Positions 35,860-47,902 are shown, numbered from the stretch's first letter. The stretch is 64,000 nucleotides of DNA from Lutjanus erythropterus (GCA_020091685.1 CM034600.1:14015908-14079907), one strand, 5' to 3'. The notes: generated by a model from the letters alone, not told the origin. Program-made: numbers and translations.

Positions 35860-36600
35860 TAAGACTAGTCACAATGCTGAGCAATCCCGGGGATATCACA
35901 ATGCAAGGAGGGAATCATGAGGGCTGCTAAAATACGCTAATTAGGGACTCGACACATTTGCCCCTTGTTTTGCAAACAACACACACTGTTTAACAGCGGG
36001 TGGTGCACAATCACAGCAGACACACAGAGAGATCATCATTTAGCGTTAATCAGCACACTCCAGAAGTAAGGATGAGGTACTGCCTATGGGATGACTCCAG
36101 CACTCGTGGTGTATTCTTAGCCCTGAGAAGCAGGGTGGAATCTTCAAGATGTAACTCAATAAGCAGCCACGGGTCAAGACAAAATGCATTTAACTGCAGT
36201 GTAATGGCTTTTCATTTTTTGAACCCCCTTTTCGCCAACACATACCGCTGTTCGAACGCTGCTCGGCTATTTTTAACAAACCCTGCCCCCATGTGCAGGC
36301 TGAAAACGAGGGGTTATGAAGAGAGACGAAAAACAGTGGGGCTGCTCAAAAAGAAAACATCAGGGATATATCTTAAACTCTCCTGGGCATGACACCGTCT
36401 CCGCTGCCAAATGATTGGGAGATTGCTGTGTTTTTACAAACATGGTGGATGAGGTCATGGTGCAAAGAGGCATATTTGCCAACTGGATAATGTGAGGTCA
36501 ATGTATCAATGGAATGAATGGGATTTAGAGCCATGTGCAAGAGCTTAATGCAGTGGTATTTGTATGTCAACTCAAAATTTGACTTAGCCAGCATGAGACC
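35860..36600. promoter_or_regulatory. Candidate conserved non-coding cluster
   Basis: A repeat-free block with CACAATGCTGAGCAATCCCG near 35870, ATACGCTAATTAGGGACTCG near 35932, TTTAGCGTTAATCAGCACAC near 36039 and CCAAATGATTGGGAGATTGC near 36407. Homeodomain-type cores are frequent. The 130-codon frame at 36000-36392 shows no domain and is probably chance. Confidence 0.35.
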
Positions 36601-36620
36601 GGGCAAGAAGCATGGGGCTG

Positions 36621-36624
<4 letters not shown>

Positions 36625-36675
<51 letters not shown>
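36625..36675. repeat. (GT)n microsatellite
   Basis: About 25 uninterrupted GT units. Confidence 0.98.
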
Positions 36676-36676
<1 letters not shown>

Positions 36677-36796
36677 ATGTCCAGGTGTAAGACGTGCCCA
36701 CCTATCGCTGTGCCAGACTTGGCCAAGGTCAAAGCTCAGAACAGTGACAGGACCTCCAACAACTGTACAAAATGGTGCACACACTGATACACTGAT

Positions 36797-36818
36797 ACAC
36801 ACACACACACACACACAC
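36797..36818. repeat. (CA)n microsatellite
   Basis: About 11 CA units, in opposite phase to the GT tract 120 bases upstream. Confidence 0.95.
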
Positions 36819-37249
36819 GCCGACACGCACATATTTAGCCAGCCAACAGTGCCAGCTCCTGCTGTTTGGATGACATTTACACTCAACCTTTCTAGTTTGT
36901 GATTGATTGGGGTTAAATCCTAACATTGCCCAAAAATCTGTCACCACTAAGGTGTGTGTGTGTATGTGTGTGTCCATCCATGATCCATCTGCATTACTGT
37001 GTGTGCATGGTTTCCAAGTGTGTATGCACGTGTGTCACAGAGCTGAGGAAAGCCAGTCAAATGTTTTCAAGCCTTCAGTGTTGACATTAAAGAGTCACTG
37101 TGACTTCAACGTTCGGATAAACTGCGACTTGAGTAGCAGTTTCTGCGCATTCCATAAACAAAAACAACAACTCTGTCTTCATTTTTATCTCTTACGCAGA
37201 ATGAGACACTGCAACCGTCTGACTGTTTAGCTATTTATTAAATCAAATG
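36819..37249. other. Intergenic, nothing recognised
   Basis: A short GT tract is near 36952-36972. No gene is supported. Confidence 0.4.
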
Positions 37250-37690
37250 TTTCTTCACCTTTTCCGAAGTCAAATTCAAGCATTTTTCCAGAATTTATAT
37301 ACATATGCTCCAAATGATTATTTCTCTCCTTCATCACATGAAATCAGATGTTATTGTGTGATAAACAACCAAAATTATGTTTCTTGATACCAATCTACAG
37401 AAGGGTGATGAATTAAAGGACAACACAACAAAGATTCTTGTTTCAAAATGTGTCACTTGTTTGTTCAGTAGACTTGGTATTCCATACAGCCTGACTAAGC
37501 CAACAGCCAACTTTTCTTCTTTCTTTATCTAAAAAGAAAACTATTCAGTCAGGTAGTGAGTTATTATGAAAGTAATGTAATTACAATTTCAATCAGTTCC
37601 ATATCCAGATCCAAAATCCAAGCACTTTTCAAACCTTGAAAACACCATATTAAACGTGTTTTCAAGAATTCCCAGCACCTGCATGAACCG
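37250..37690. mobile_element. hAT-like element related to 52971-53656, end-truncated
   Basis: Shared blocks with the 52971-53656 copy are CCTTCATCACATG against CTTCTTCATCACATGG, ACCAAAATTATGTTT, CTACAGAAGG, AAGCACTTTTCAAA and the tail CAGCACCTGCATGAACC. The outer CAGGGTTC end is not preserved on the left. Confidence 0.65.
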
Positions 37691-37951
37691 CGTAAATCAA
37701 ACAAACACAATACTCAACACTGATTAACCATTGAATACACAAATCTTAAATTTGTAACCATACAAGTTTCCCCTTTTTATCTTCATTTAACGTGATAAAA
37801 CTAGAATAATAAAAATGCAATAGAGGGTGATGTGAATCATGTTGGAAGCTCAAAAGGTCCAAAAGATGGACATGACAGGTAAATGTTATGTGTCATAGGA
37901 AAGAATAAACACAGAGTACACCTGATACAGCTAAAGGATTAATAACAACTT

Positions 37952-38338
37952 AGAGCTGGGCAATATGGCTTATAAAAAATACGTTAATATTTCTAGGCTA
38001 TGTCCTGCTATATGATATTTATATGTGTATATATAAATGTATCTCAGTATACACATTTTCTCTGAAATAACATACCTTAATTCTCAAATAGTGATGATCT
38101 TACAGAATATAATGCATTGCTGTACATTAACCTAACCAGCAGTATTGACATAGGGGTGGGTGTTATGGACAAAATCATATGATATTTTTGAATAAATACT
38201 TTGATCAATATTGTTACAATAAGATTGACTATTGGTGCGTTCACAAAATATTTACATAATGATATACTTGCTAAATAATCATCAGTAAAGTGAGTATAAT
38301 GACTAAGAGGGTAAAGGCAAATATAAAACAGCTAGATC
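37952..38338 (+). repeat. GGGCAATATGG-type teleost repeat, copy 1
   Basis: It starts AGCTGGGCAATATGGCTTAT and passes through ACACATTTTCTCTGAAATA, GACTATTGGTGCGTTCACAA and GAGGGTAAAGGCAAATA. The same order is present at 54975-56425, where it is split by an insertion. Confidence 0.72.
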
Positions 38339-40735
38339 ATTTATTATTTTCACATTTTACGACATCTGCAACCAGATTAGACACATCTCGTTTCTAAGGG
38401 ACGCTTGGCCAAAACAGCAGCAGCAGCAGCAGCACATTTACAGCAGTAACTGACTGAATAACAATAAAAGCATTTCCCTGGAGATAAAACACTGTGTCCA
38501 GGGAGGAAGAGAGGGAGTCATTGATAGTGAAAGAAAACATTAAAAAGTTGGCAGTGGAACAGTCGTAAAATAGACTATTTAAACAAACTTTTGTGATATT
38601 CCATCTGAACTATGCTCACATAAATTAACCTTCCTCTTTAAGATTTAGAGCGCAGGTAATTCATGAGTGACCAGTCCCTTGCACTGCAATTTTTTCAATT
38701 TATTCCCTGCACAGGTGGAAGAGATCATGAGCCTTTTCTTTATTGGCTGACTGTTTCAAAGATTTAGGACGAGTAAGCAGAACTTCAGACTCCACTGTCC
38801 TCCACATTTCAGGGTAATATGAATACTTTACTGGAAAGAACATTTTTCAAGAGTCTGCTCTCACAGCAAATTTGAAGATACTGTTTCAAAAAGCAATGCA
38901 TCTTTATTTGTATCATATTATGTGAATCAAATGTGGACCATATGTTAGTGAAACAGACAGTGGCTTGACAATGAACCAACTGTAACCGTGACCAAACCCT
39001 TACCCCAACCTTAACCAAAGTCACTTCTTTTACGACAAATTAATATGTTACAAAATAGGCAGATTTATGGCTTTGTTATGAATAAAAGTGCCTGAACTTT
39101 TTTGGGTTGTGAAAGAAAAAGCTGCTCAGAGAATACAGTTGTTTTACATGTTCAGCACAAAGGTATCTCAGTGAACACACATGGACAAATATGAGGAACC
39201 AGCCCTGGAAATAAATATGGAAAGAGGATGACTAGGAACCTCGCAACACACGCTAAACTGTACATGTGCACACACACCAGGATGAGGAACTTACATCCAA
39301 CAAACTTCCATAATCAAGTACTTATGTAGCATATGTGGCCGTGCCAAATGTGGACTGATGCAATTAGTTAGGCTACACAATTTTTCAATCCCTCAAAAAT
39401 TGACACAAATGGTCCTAAAATCATTCCAAACACTCAGAAAAAAAACCCTCCCCAACAGCATGAAAAAGAGAGTAAATTAAGTGTTTCTATATCAAAAACC
39501 TGATTTCACAAAATCACTGCAAAGCATATCATCTTGTTGATTCGATGGTGGACAAATTGAGAAAAATGACTACTGTACAGAACAAACATACATGGTCTGA
39601 CATCACCTGAATGGATTCACTTTTTTTGGGTGCAAAGATTCACAAGAGTGTGATTCTCACAGCGGTCACTGCAGTCACTTCAGACAAAGATGTAAAACTG
39701 CAAAACTGGTGTTGCCTGATTTAGAGCGCTGCTAAGATCATTCACATCATCACACATGAATGCAAATGGGCTCAGTGGAACCACAAGAGTCTCAGGTTTC
39801 CCACCATGTTTTATCTGCGAAAGGTCTACAGTGAGAAAATAAAGATCTCACAGGTATTTTCATTTTGCATTATGTCCAGCACCACTCACATTCAAAATAA
39901 AATTCAATAAAATAAATGATTTTATATCTAAATGCACTGTAAGTTAATCAATAAAGAAAAGTATTAGACTGAACAAGTCAAAATGACACTGCAGCATGAG
40001 GGAGTTCTCTAAAACTATCAAAGTAAGAGTTGTCTATAAGATTTCTTTGAATGTCTGCACTAACTTCAAAATACAACCAACTAAAACAGAGCGTTACGGT
40101 TTCATAAAACTACAAAAAAGTAGTATATGAATTGCAGTTACTAGCATACATTGCATTTTCCTTTTCATTTGATGCTCCTATCATTTTATGTCCAGGCTCT
40201 AATCTGTGAACATGGCGGAGGAGTGCTATCTGACAAACATTACAGCTGCAGACTGCAGCAGTAATAATACATGTGAGGCTGCACGGGACCCTGAGCGTTT
40301 AGCCAGAAGTTCAACATAGCTACCATTGTTGGTTTTAAAGTGTTATGGGTTGGGTTTTATTACTTCTGTCAAAACATCAGAAGCTGTTGAGCCAGGCCAA
40401 GTTCATGACTGGGAGTCCATCTAATAATAAGGGGCATTTAACACAGAGATCAATAGGATATCTGGCAATTAGTATATATAGGCCAGAGAGAGGTGTGTAT
40501 GAAAGGGAAACTGTCAGACCTTGTGTGCATTTGTTCAGTGTGGTGGGCTAGGACGGAGAGAAGGGAGAGTGTGGGGTCGTTTTGTGCAAAATCAGCAAAA
40601 AACAAAAAAGAAAAAAAAATCAGGTGGTTAAAAAAAAAAGTCGTTTCATTTTATTGACCTGATAATGCAGACGGCTGCAGTAACTAAAAGAGGTTTTGAA
40701 AATCAATATGGTGTGTAAGCTGCGGTCAGAATCAG
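38339..40735. other. AT-rich intergenic DNA, nothing recognised
   Basis: A (CAG)n tract of about six units lies at 38417-38434. No gene, RNA or complete repeat was recognised in these 2.4 kb. Confidence 0.4.
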
Positions 40736-41899
40736 TGTGGATTTAACACCTGAAAAGCTGGTACAAGTTTCTATTTTAATTATATTTCTTCAGGTGTCTG
40801 TGGAGACGTTATTGCGCGGCTGTGCGCGTTCAGCAGAGCGCGAGAGCAACGTCTATTTTATCTCGTGTGTGTGTGTTTGTGTCTCACCTGTGCTACTCTG
40901 CGAAAAATACCGGGGGAAAAAATCTACACTCTGCAAGTCTTAATTGATCCAAACTCAATTTTAAATCCACATATGGACCCAGCAGAACAGCACAATAAAA
41001 CAGCCGCAGGGTGTTAAAATTTTCACACACACACACACACAGCGCACGGACACACACACAGACACGAGCTCTGGTGCATCTTAACTTGTTACTTTGGTGC
41101 TGTATTCTCTGCTAGATCGCCTGTATCGATTTTTTATTTTTAAGATAAAAAAGAGGCCAAGTCTCATGTCAGAGCTGTTATGTTCGATAAAATGAGCTGC
41201 AGTGTTATTAATAATGTGAGGGTGTCTTCACCTCTAAATAATAATAATAATAATAATCTTGGAAAATGTGTAACATTTAAATTCATAATAATCAATAAAC
41301 TACTGCAGGTATAGAGAGAAAACACTGGTCCAGATAGAATTAAATAGAATTAAAAAACAATACGAGTAGCATTTGATTTAAAATTACACTGTATAAGAAA
41401 TCTAATAAAAACAAAATATTAAGTAGCCTATAATATTGAAGAAAAGTGATAATTCTTTCAAATATCTTTTTTAAAACGCCCACCTGTGAGGGCCATATCA
41501 CATTATAATCCAAACACACTAACACTCACTTAATCCTGACCCCAGAGCATTATGTAAACAAACCAGAGCGACTGAATACTAATCAATGCGAGCCGCCATT
41601 AAAACACACACACACATTCATATTCTACATGTGGGATTTTCTGCACAATCCTATGTGTGAAATCAGCCGAGAGAAGAAAATATACATAATGGTTTAAAAT
41701 AAAAGACAAAGCAGCAGCTGAATGTTACTGTGGGGCCTTAAAGGAGAGGATTTCACCTCAGCGGTAGAAAAAGAAGAAAAAAAAGGAGGGTGGAATAAAC
41801 TCCCACGCGTCGTTTTCAAAAGTTGTGGGCCTGAATGTTTTGAATGTTAAGACGAACAAGATATTTTTTTTTCTCTTCATGCCTGCTGCTGTTTTTCTC
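40736..41899. other. Intergenic with CA tract, (AAT)n tract and CpG-rich patch
   Basis: 40800-40860 is unusually CpG-rich (TTGCGCGGCTGTGCGCG near 40811). CA tracts lie at about 41025-41041 and (AAT)n at 41236-41257. No gene is supported. Confidence 0.4.
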
Positions 41900-42130
41900 T
41901 CCCGCCGCTGCAACACAACACACCAGAGGCCTCTCAGGCTTCCAGTGGTCCGGTGTGAGAGTGCTACAAAGCCAGGTATTTGTGTTCATTAGCACCCGGA
42001 TCAACAGACTATCAAGGCTGTTTAGAGATCAAGACCAAGTGCAATTACTGCTGGGCCAGGAGCAGGATCCTCCACATGTTTAAGTATTTTCACAAAGAAG
42101 CCCAATTAGCATTATGCTTTTCGTTCCTTT
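41900..42130. promoter_or_regulatory. Candidate conserved non-coding element
   Basis: Sharply non-repetitive DNA between AT-rich flanks: GTATTTGTGTTCATTAGCAC near 41976, AGTGCAATTACTGCTGGGCC near 42038 and GAAGCCCAATTAGCATTATG near 42097. Several TAATTA-like cores occur in 150 bases. It lies about 1.5 kb upstream of the candidate promoter. Confidence 0.38.
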
Positions 42131-42999
42131 TCTTTTTCTCCCCATTTTCCTTTTCTGACTTTGTTTTAAACTAAATACGGGAACTTGATCCCATGTGTGC
42201 ACCAAGCATGGAGAACATGCGAGAGTAATAAGGTAATAACAAAAACGTTACTGCAAAAAATAGAGTTGCTTATTCTTTTTATTCTTATTATTATTTATCT
42301 GAATGCAAGTGTGGTGAGATTCTTAACAGACATTTAATAAAAATAATCTCTACAGATGAAACGGTTAAAACTGTTTATAAAATTGCATTTACAATAATCA
42401 CGTTTCAGGTTTGTTTAAAAAAAAATGTGCGTAAATTTTTATTCCACTTATGGTCTGAAATGTTAATAATACTTTTTTCCCTTAAAATGAAAGGTCTGAA
42501 TTATGTTTAATATCAAGATCCAAATTCACGTTGAATTAAGGCCAGTGGCTTTGGCAAAGTTACAGAGCTTTTAAAGGCCTTTTAAACATGAAGTCAAGCA
42601 TGCCCAACATAAAAAAAACAATTACAGTTTTATTTTTAAATTATTCTTTTCTTTCTGTTGTTTTTTAAGAGGTCTGTCCTAAAAACTAAAAAATAAATAC
42701 AATGCTAGACGTGTCTTGTGTTTTAGCTCTGCGTTTTCACAAAACTACAAATCGAAAAAAACTAATATAATAAAAAATATTCAGACATAAATACCAACAG
42801 GCCTGCATAAACCGTTAACTTGTTAAGCATTCTTCTGAATTAATTGTGTATAAAAAACAGATTGACCCAAAGTATTTGCCGTAGAAAACAAAGTGCATTC
42901 ATGCAGGAATAAAAAAAAATCAACCCACCATTAACAAACAAATATCAAACAATAAACATGCTCCTTTTCCAACAACAAAGTGATCATGTTCACAAAACT
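42131..42999. other. AT-rich intergenic DNA
   Basis: No gene or repeat recognised. Confidence 0.4.
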
Positions 43000-44312
43000 G
43001 AATACATGAATTTTCCGTGTGACGCGAGCAGCAGCCCACTAAGCAGCAGCAGCAGTAGTAGTTGTAGTGGTAGTATGGGCGCTTTCTTGCACAAGACGCA
43101 TTATTGATTGGCATTCCCTGGAGGAGGAACCAGTCTGCAGCAGTCCGTGAGCCCAGGCTGGGACAAAACAAAAGTTACCGGAGAGAGAAATCTTCTGCGC
43201 TTGAAGGAGGATCGACCAAAAAATCTGCATTAAAATATTCGCTCTTTCTTTCTGTCCAAATTCACATGCTGGCGTCTCCGTTTGCAGCCGAGTGAGAGGA
43301 GTGCGCTCAGCTCGGTGTGAGCTGTGCAGCACAGAGCGGTGCCACAGCGCCCACTATTTTAAAAGCCGGGAATATTATTTCACAAGACTCTGTACGGCTC
43401 CATAAAAAAGTTACTATCCATTTCGACAACTTTTCTTGGTAACTTTCGGTAAACAAAATCTGCGCCTCCGCTGACCCTCCGACACCCGAAAAGAGCAAAT
43501 TACAAGATGGAGCTCAGATTTTTTTTGGACCGCAATGTTTATCTGCGCCTTAATAATCAACTAAGCACCAGCGGCGTTTCTCATCACACATGAAACTTTC
43601 TGACGCCGGGAACTAACCGAGCCAAGACGGCAGCATGCAGGGAGACGAGTCTGTGCAGCCGGAGCGGGACGCATTTTCAACAGAAAAGTTAACTCTGGAC
43701 AAAGAGTATAGTCGCCCCCTCCTCTCTTTAAGGCTATGACAAATGACAAGGACACATTGGACATGTAGAGACGCAGGAGTTATGAGCCGACGGCGGCTGA
43801 AAGCGATAAGAAGCAGAAGAAATAACACCTACTTTTGGCCAGTTTTCTCGCCCTCGCCTTGGATCTCATCTTGTCGGCTTGTAGATTCCTCTCGTCGTCC
43901 TCCGTGAGCCCAGAAGCAGCAACAACACTATCTTCATCTCACCAGCATTGTCAGTTTGGACACCTTCGCACATGCGCACAGGCCATTCAATCTGACACCC
44001 TCGCCGGGGCCAAAAAACTTTCCAATGTATTCATCATCATCACTTTTTTGTCCTATCGTCTCCCCTTTAGATCACTTATCTCTTCCCCTCCTCCTCTTCC
44101 TCCTCCTCCTCCTCCTCCTGCTCTCCCTCACCAACTCACCTTCCCCTCCCTCCCCCCTTTGCCATCCCCTCACCCTCGTCCCCCTCCTCACCCACCCACA
44201 CCACCACCACCACCACCACCACCCCATTCAGCTCCTGCCAGCACCTTCTTGGATTTTTACCCCTTTAACAGCGACAACTTGGTTTTCTCCAGCCGGCGTT
44301 GGACACAGTGAG
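43000..44312 (+). promoter_or_regulatory. Candidate promoter and first leader exon
   Basis: The interval is CpG-enriched compared with its AT-rich flanks and contains CGCACATGCGCAC (43967-43979), one base off an NRF1 site. From about 43800 it becomes pyrimidine-rich with (CCT)n and (CCA)n tracts, as in many vertebrate 5' UTRs. A donor-like AG|GTATGC follows base 44312. The 158-codon frame at 43835-44311 is low-complexity Pro/Ser/Leu and stops at the putative donor, so it is not taken as protein. Transcription to the right is inferred from the splice signals. The minus strand also has a decent acceptor (TTCTTATCGCTTTCAG, ending near 43798), so direction is not certain. Confidence 0.45.
44091..44225. 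repeat. (CCT)n and (CCA)n tracts
   Basis: CCT/CTC triplets at about 44091-44120 and CCA/CAC triplets at about 44199-44225 lie inside the putative leader. Confidence 0.9.
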
Positions 44313-44509
44313 GTATGCTGAGGTTAAGTTCATATCAGAATAATGAAAATGCACCTGAATAATTATCACTGATATTACGACAATGATATCTTATATATTT
44401 TTGAATTATTACTGCTAGATATTGTTGGATTATTATTTTTATTTTTTATAATAAAATGTATATTTTTTGTCATAAAATATTAACAAAGGGATTTTCTTTC
44501 TGCATTTAG

Positions 44510-44549
44510 AGGACTGTCCGGAACTTTGTATTTAAAGCTGCTGACGGAG
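44510..44549 (+). ncRNA. Possible non-coding leader exon
   Basis: The acceptor ATTTTCTTTCTGCATTTAG ends at 44509, and a weaker donor GGAG|GTGATG follows 44549. The intron from 44313 would be 197 bp. A TATTTAAAG motif at 44530-44538 offers another reading, an alternative TATA-type start. Confidence 0.25.
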
Positions 44550-44671
44550 GTGATGTTGCCAAAAAGTGCTCCAATTGCAGCGGTTATTTTTAACTTCATT
44601 AATGCACATGCGGGCATAAATAGGCGCAAGACTCGATTGGAGTTGCACTTTACAGGCTATGATTTGGTTGA

Positions 44672-44699
44672 ATGTGTGTGTATGTGTGTGTGTGTGTGT

Positions 44700-44730
<31 letters not shown>

Positions 44731-44741
44731 CATGTGTGTGT
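44672..44741. repeat. Imperfect (GT)n microsatellite
   Basis: GT units with three AT/CA interruptions. Confidence 0.97.
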
Positions 44742-44759
44742 AAACCTTGCTGCCCCCAG

Positions 44760-45014
44760 GACAAGCAGCGGCCAGCAGCTGTTTGACGCATGCATGGAGC
44801 CTCCAGCAGCAGCAGCCGAGTGCGGAGCGGGGAGAAGTCCACACTTTTTTTCTCTTTACGTCAATGTGTTCACATTTGTAACAATCGTATTTGCAGCAGT
44901 TGTTTCTCGGAGAAGTGTTTGTGTTCGCTGTTAGACCCACTGCGCCGCGTTAGGTTAAGCGCAGATCACCTGAACGGAGGTGGAGAAGGTGGACAGACTG
45001 CAGACTTTCTCTTT
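44760..45014 (+). ncRNA. Possible leader exon
   Basis: The acceptor-like CCTTGCTGCCCCCAG ends at 44759, and a strong donor GTAAGTATG starts at 45015. The body is CpG-rich (CACTGCGCCGCGTTAGG near 44939) and has no long open frame with protein character, so it is read as 5' untranslated. Confidence 0.35.
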
Positions 45015-45073
45015 GTAAGTATGACTTTTGCGTCCTTGCACCTGTTTGTTTGTTTGTTGTTTGCTTCTTCTAG

Positions 45074-45134
45074 GCTGGAAGAGACCCGTTAGTCCGTGCA
45101 TCCAGCAGTCTGATACAACCTGAAGGACTACAAG
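45074..45134 (+). ncRNA. Possible small leader exon
   Basis: The acceptor TTGTTTGCTTCTTCTAG ends at 45073 and is one of the best in the window. The donor CAAG|GTATTT follows 45134. Only one frame is open over its 61 bases. The gap from 45014 would be a 59-bp intron, which is very short for a vertebrate, so the donor at 45015 and this acceptor are more likely alternative partners. Confidence 0.35.
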
Positions 45135-45610
45135 GTATTTTTTGGGGGTTTTTATTTATGAAAAATGAATTTATTCAAACTCAAATATCGAACAAGTACA
45201 TAATTATGCGGCGTTATTTTTTAAGAACTTGTATGTTAACTTTGGAAATGCAGTTTACTGCATTCATGAAGCAAAAGGTTGACATTTTATTTTCATTTAT
45301 ATAATTATTTATTTACAATTATTTATACTACTAATAATTATTTATTAATTATACTGCAACTATTTTGCATAATTTCAAATCTGTAATATATTAAATGACT
45401 ACAATTATTATCATTATTATTGTTATTGTTATTATTATTATTATTGTTATTGATAATAAATTAAATACTATTGCACTGATAATTTAACGCTACATATTTT
45501 TGTTGTTATTGAGCGAAATATGAAATACTAACTTCTGATAAAAAAGAGGCTTTGATAGTAGCCTTGGATATTCAGATTTAGTTGTTTTTATTATTAAACA
45601 AATAAAAGTA
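45135..45610. other. AT-rich DNA, probable start of an intron
   Basis: AT-rich with an (ATT)n-like patch at about 45405-45450. Nothing else is recognised. Confidence 0.4.
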
Positions 45611-46240
45611 ATAAAGTCCAGTTTGAGTGATGGTGGTACGCTGCTCGTCATATTCATGTGCTGCCTGGGCCTTTAGCCTACATGTCATATGGGAATGGTT
45701 TCCGTCTAGATTGGCTGAATAAAGGCGGCTCTATGCTGGAGCCTATTAAAGATCGGTGGTGATGGAGCAACTACAGTCTGCTGGGACGGAGAGCGGCAGG
45801 GATCAATTCTCTGCACACTAATCACACCACACTTTTATGGGATACTTTCAAATCCACGCATAAAGAATTATTATTCATATTATGATTATTGTTATTTTTT
45901 TATATATAGAGATATTTTTTTTCTTTTTTCTGAATGATACATTGGCATAAAAGCACTGCGGATAAGTCGCGGTGTGTCTGACATTTCTTTGGTTTTCGTG
46001 CTTGGTGCTTGAGCCGCAGCTTGTTGCTCATTATGATGCACATTAAAACAACAATTGATTTGAATAAAGGCTCGAGTTCATCAAACACGTCTCCAGCCTG
46101 TAGTCTATTGGACAGAAATTGCCGTGGGATGTTTTCCCATGAGTTGAGGTAAAATGAATCATTAATCAATAATAATCAGCAGTAATTAGCATACATTATC
46201 TGTATTATATTAGGGAGTTTACCTTGGCATCGTGAGGCGT
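45611..46240. promoter_or_regulatory. Candidate conserved non-coding pair
   Basis: Two non-repetitive blocks. 45620-45835 holds CATGTCATATGGGAATGG near 45680 and GGCTGAATAAAGGCGGC near 45713. 45945-46200 holds TAAAACAACAATTGATTTG near 46045 (SOX-like ACAACAATTG) and CAGCAGTAATTAGCATAC near 46178. A T-rich run separates them. Confidence 0.35.
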
Positions 46241-46619
46241 AGAGGTTAATTTTATTGGCTGTGCAGAATGCAAGGAAGCGTGTGAAGTATGCTTTCATAC
46301 TGAGTGTGAAGTGTCAGGAGGTGACCACCGTGGGCTATTACAGACCTGTAACATTTTCTTTGCAACCCTGCTTAAAAAATCCCTAAAACATTTAATTCAA
46401 AAACAGAAAATGTTAAAGCCACGAACTACGCGGCCTTGCAGGCAGCACTGAGGGCAAAAAGAGAAAACAGGTCGATAAACAAATAATAAATTATGTGAAT
46501 AACGGGGGTGTACAAAGGTTTTGTTTATTCCTTGGTGTCTGGGGGGAGCGTGGCGACAAGCTATCAATAATCCATTGTCTTAATCGATTGGTTCTATCGA
46601 TACCGCGTCCTTCATCCAG
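46241..46619. other. Intergenic or intronic, nothing recognised
   Basis: No gene or repeat recognised. Confidence 0.4.
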
Positions 46620-47190
46620 ATTCAGTCAGAGGAAAACTGAAGGAAAAAAGACATTCAGCAGAACTTTTCCTCGGTTTGTGAAAATTATTTCCACCAGCCA
46701 CCCGGGACAGTTGAGGCCAGGCCTCTGAATATTTCTGCACATCAGGTTGGACAAATGATTTCACATGGTGCAACACCTTTTAAAAGCACCAATTAACTGT
46801 GATTACGCGTGCACAGAGAAGTGTTGCTCTCCGACACTGGCCCGTTGGGGAATACTTTTCTGCGTCATTTAAACGTCGACCTTTAACGGGTTTGTGGAAA
46901 CGCAGAAGTGCTGCACAGAAGAAGAAGAAGAAAAAAAAAACTCGCGTTTTGTGGTGTTTGCTTTCCACAAAAGTGGCTCCTTTTCCTCTTTTGTCCTGCG
47001 GCTGGAGGCAGCGTGAAGGCAGCACCGCTGTCTGGGTGCGTCCCGGAGCAGAGGTGCGCTGCTGCTGCTGCACTCGTGTTCAATCATGTACACCAACAGA
47101 GGACCCCTCTCTGTTTTATTAAACCTTCTAATTAGACTGAAGAGAAGCAGATTCATGATCAGCTGAGAGTGACAACAAACAAAACCAGTA
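46620..47190. promoter_or_regulatory. CpG-containing candidate regulatory block
   Basis: Non-repetitive, moderately CpG-rich DNA with CAGGCCTCTGAATATTTCTG near 46718 and TTAACTGTGATTACGCGTGC near 46793. A (GAA)n/poly-A tract lies at 46918-46940. It could be a regulatory block or an alternative start. Frames on both strands lack domains. Confidence 0.27.
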
Positions 47191-47580
47191 CAATACACTG
47201 AGATGAAATGGAGCATTAGGCCTTTAATATTGCTTTTATGATTATTTCATTAATTTGCCTTTATTTTATATCCTGGAAACAGCATGACTGCACTTATATG
47301 AACACAATGCGACCTCTATGGCAGGTAATCTGCATTTGTACACTTTTCTGTACACGCCATTGTTTGTATGTCAAGAATAAGATATTGTATCCAGGGCTCG
47401 TATATCATATAGGCCCCCTTACGCACTGAGGCCTATTTCTGTACGTGTATACGCTAATTGTCTTGCGGATTGGACAATGTTTAAAGGACACAGTCTGCGT
47501 CAAGTCGGTTCAGTTTCCTTAATCGCATCTTGATGAAGCGATGACGTCCTCACATCACCTGAACTGACTGTAGGCCTATA
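47191..47580. other. Intronic or intergenic, nothing recognised
   Basis: A CRE-like TGACGTC lies at 47542-47548. Otherwise unremarkable. Confidence 0.4.
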
Positions 47581-47588
47581 GTCTAACC

Positions 47589-47902
47589 CTGTGGTTTTCA
47601 AACTGGGATCCGGGGACCATCAGGGGACCCTGAGTTGGTAGGTGGGGGTCTCCAGAAAAAGGAGGAATAGAATCAAAAGTATCAAAAGCTTCTGGAATTT
47701 GGAACAATGAGGGGAAAACGGGGGTTGGTCGTTTTGAATGTAATTTGTAGTGCTCCTAGTTTGACCATTGACTGACTATGAAGACTTTATTATCTTCAAA
47801 CCTAAAAACAAACAAAAATCCTCTCAAACTGGGGGTGCCTGGTCTAGTGTGGGGTCTAATCTTTGTGAGGGTTCTTGACATGAAAAAAATTGGGAACCCC
47901 TG
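47589..47902. mobile_element. hAT-type MITE with target duplication
   Basis: Ends CTGTGGTTTTCAAACTGGG and AAATTGGGAACCCCTG are hAT-like inverted termini. The flanking octamers GTCTAACC (47581-47588) and ACCTAACC (47903-47910) share six of eight bases including CTAACC. Length 314 bp, no coding capacity. Confidence 0.82.

Noticed and set aside
43835-44311. 158-codon + strand frame in the promoter-like region
   Set aside because: Low-complexity Pro/Ser/His/Leu from CCT and CCA tracts. An overlapping frame is equally open. Read as 5' UTR.
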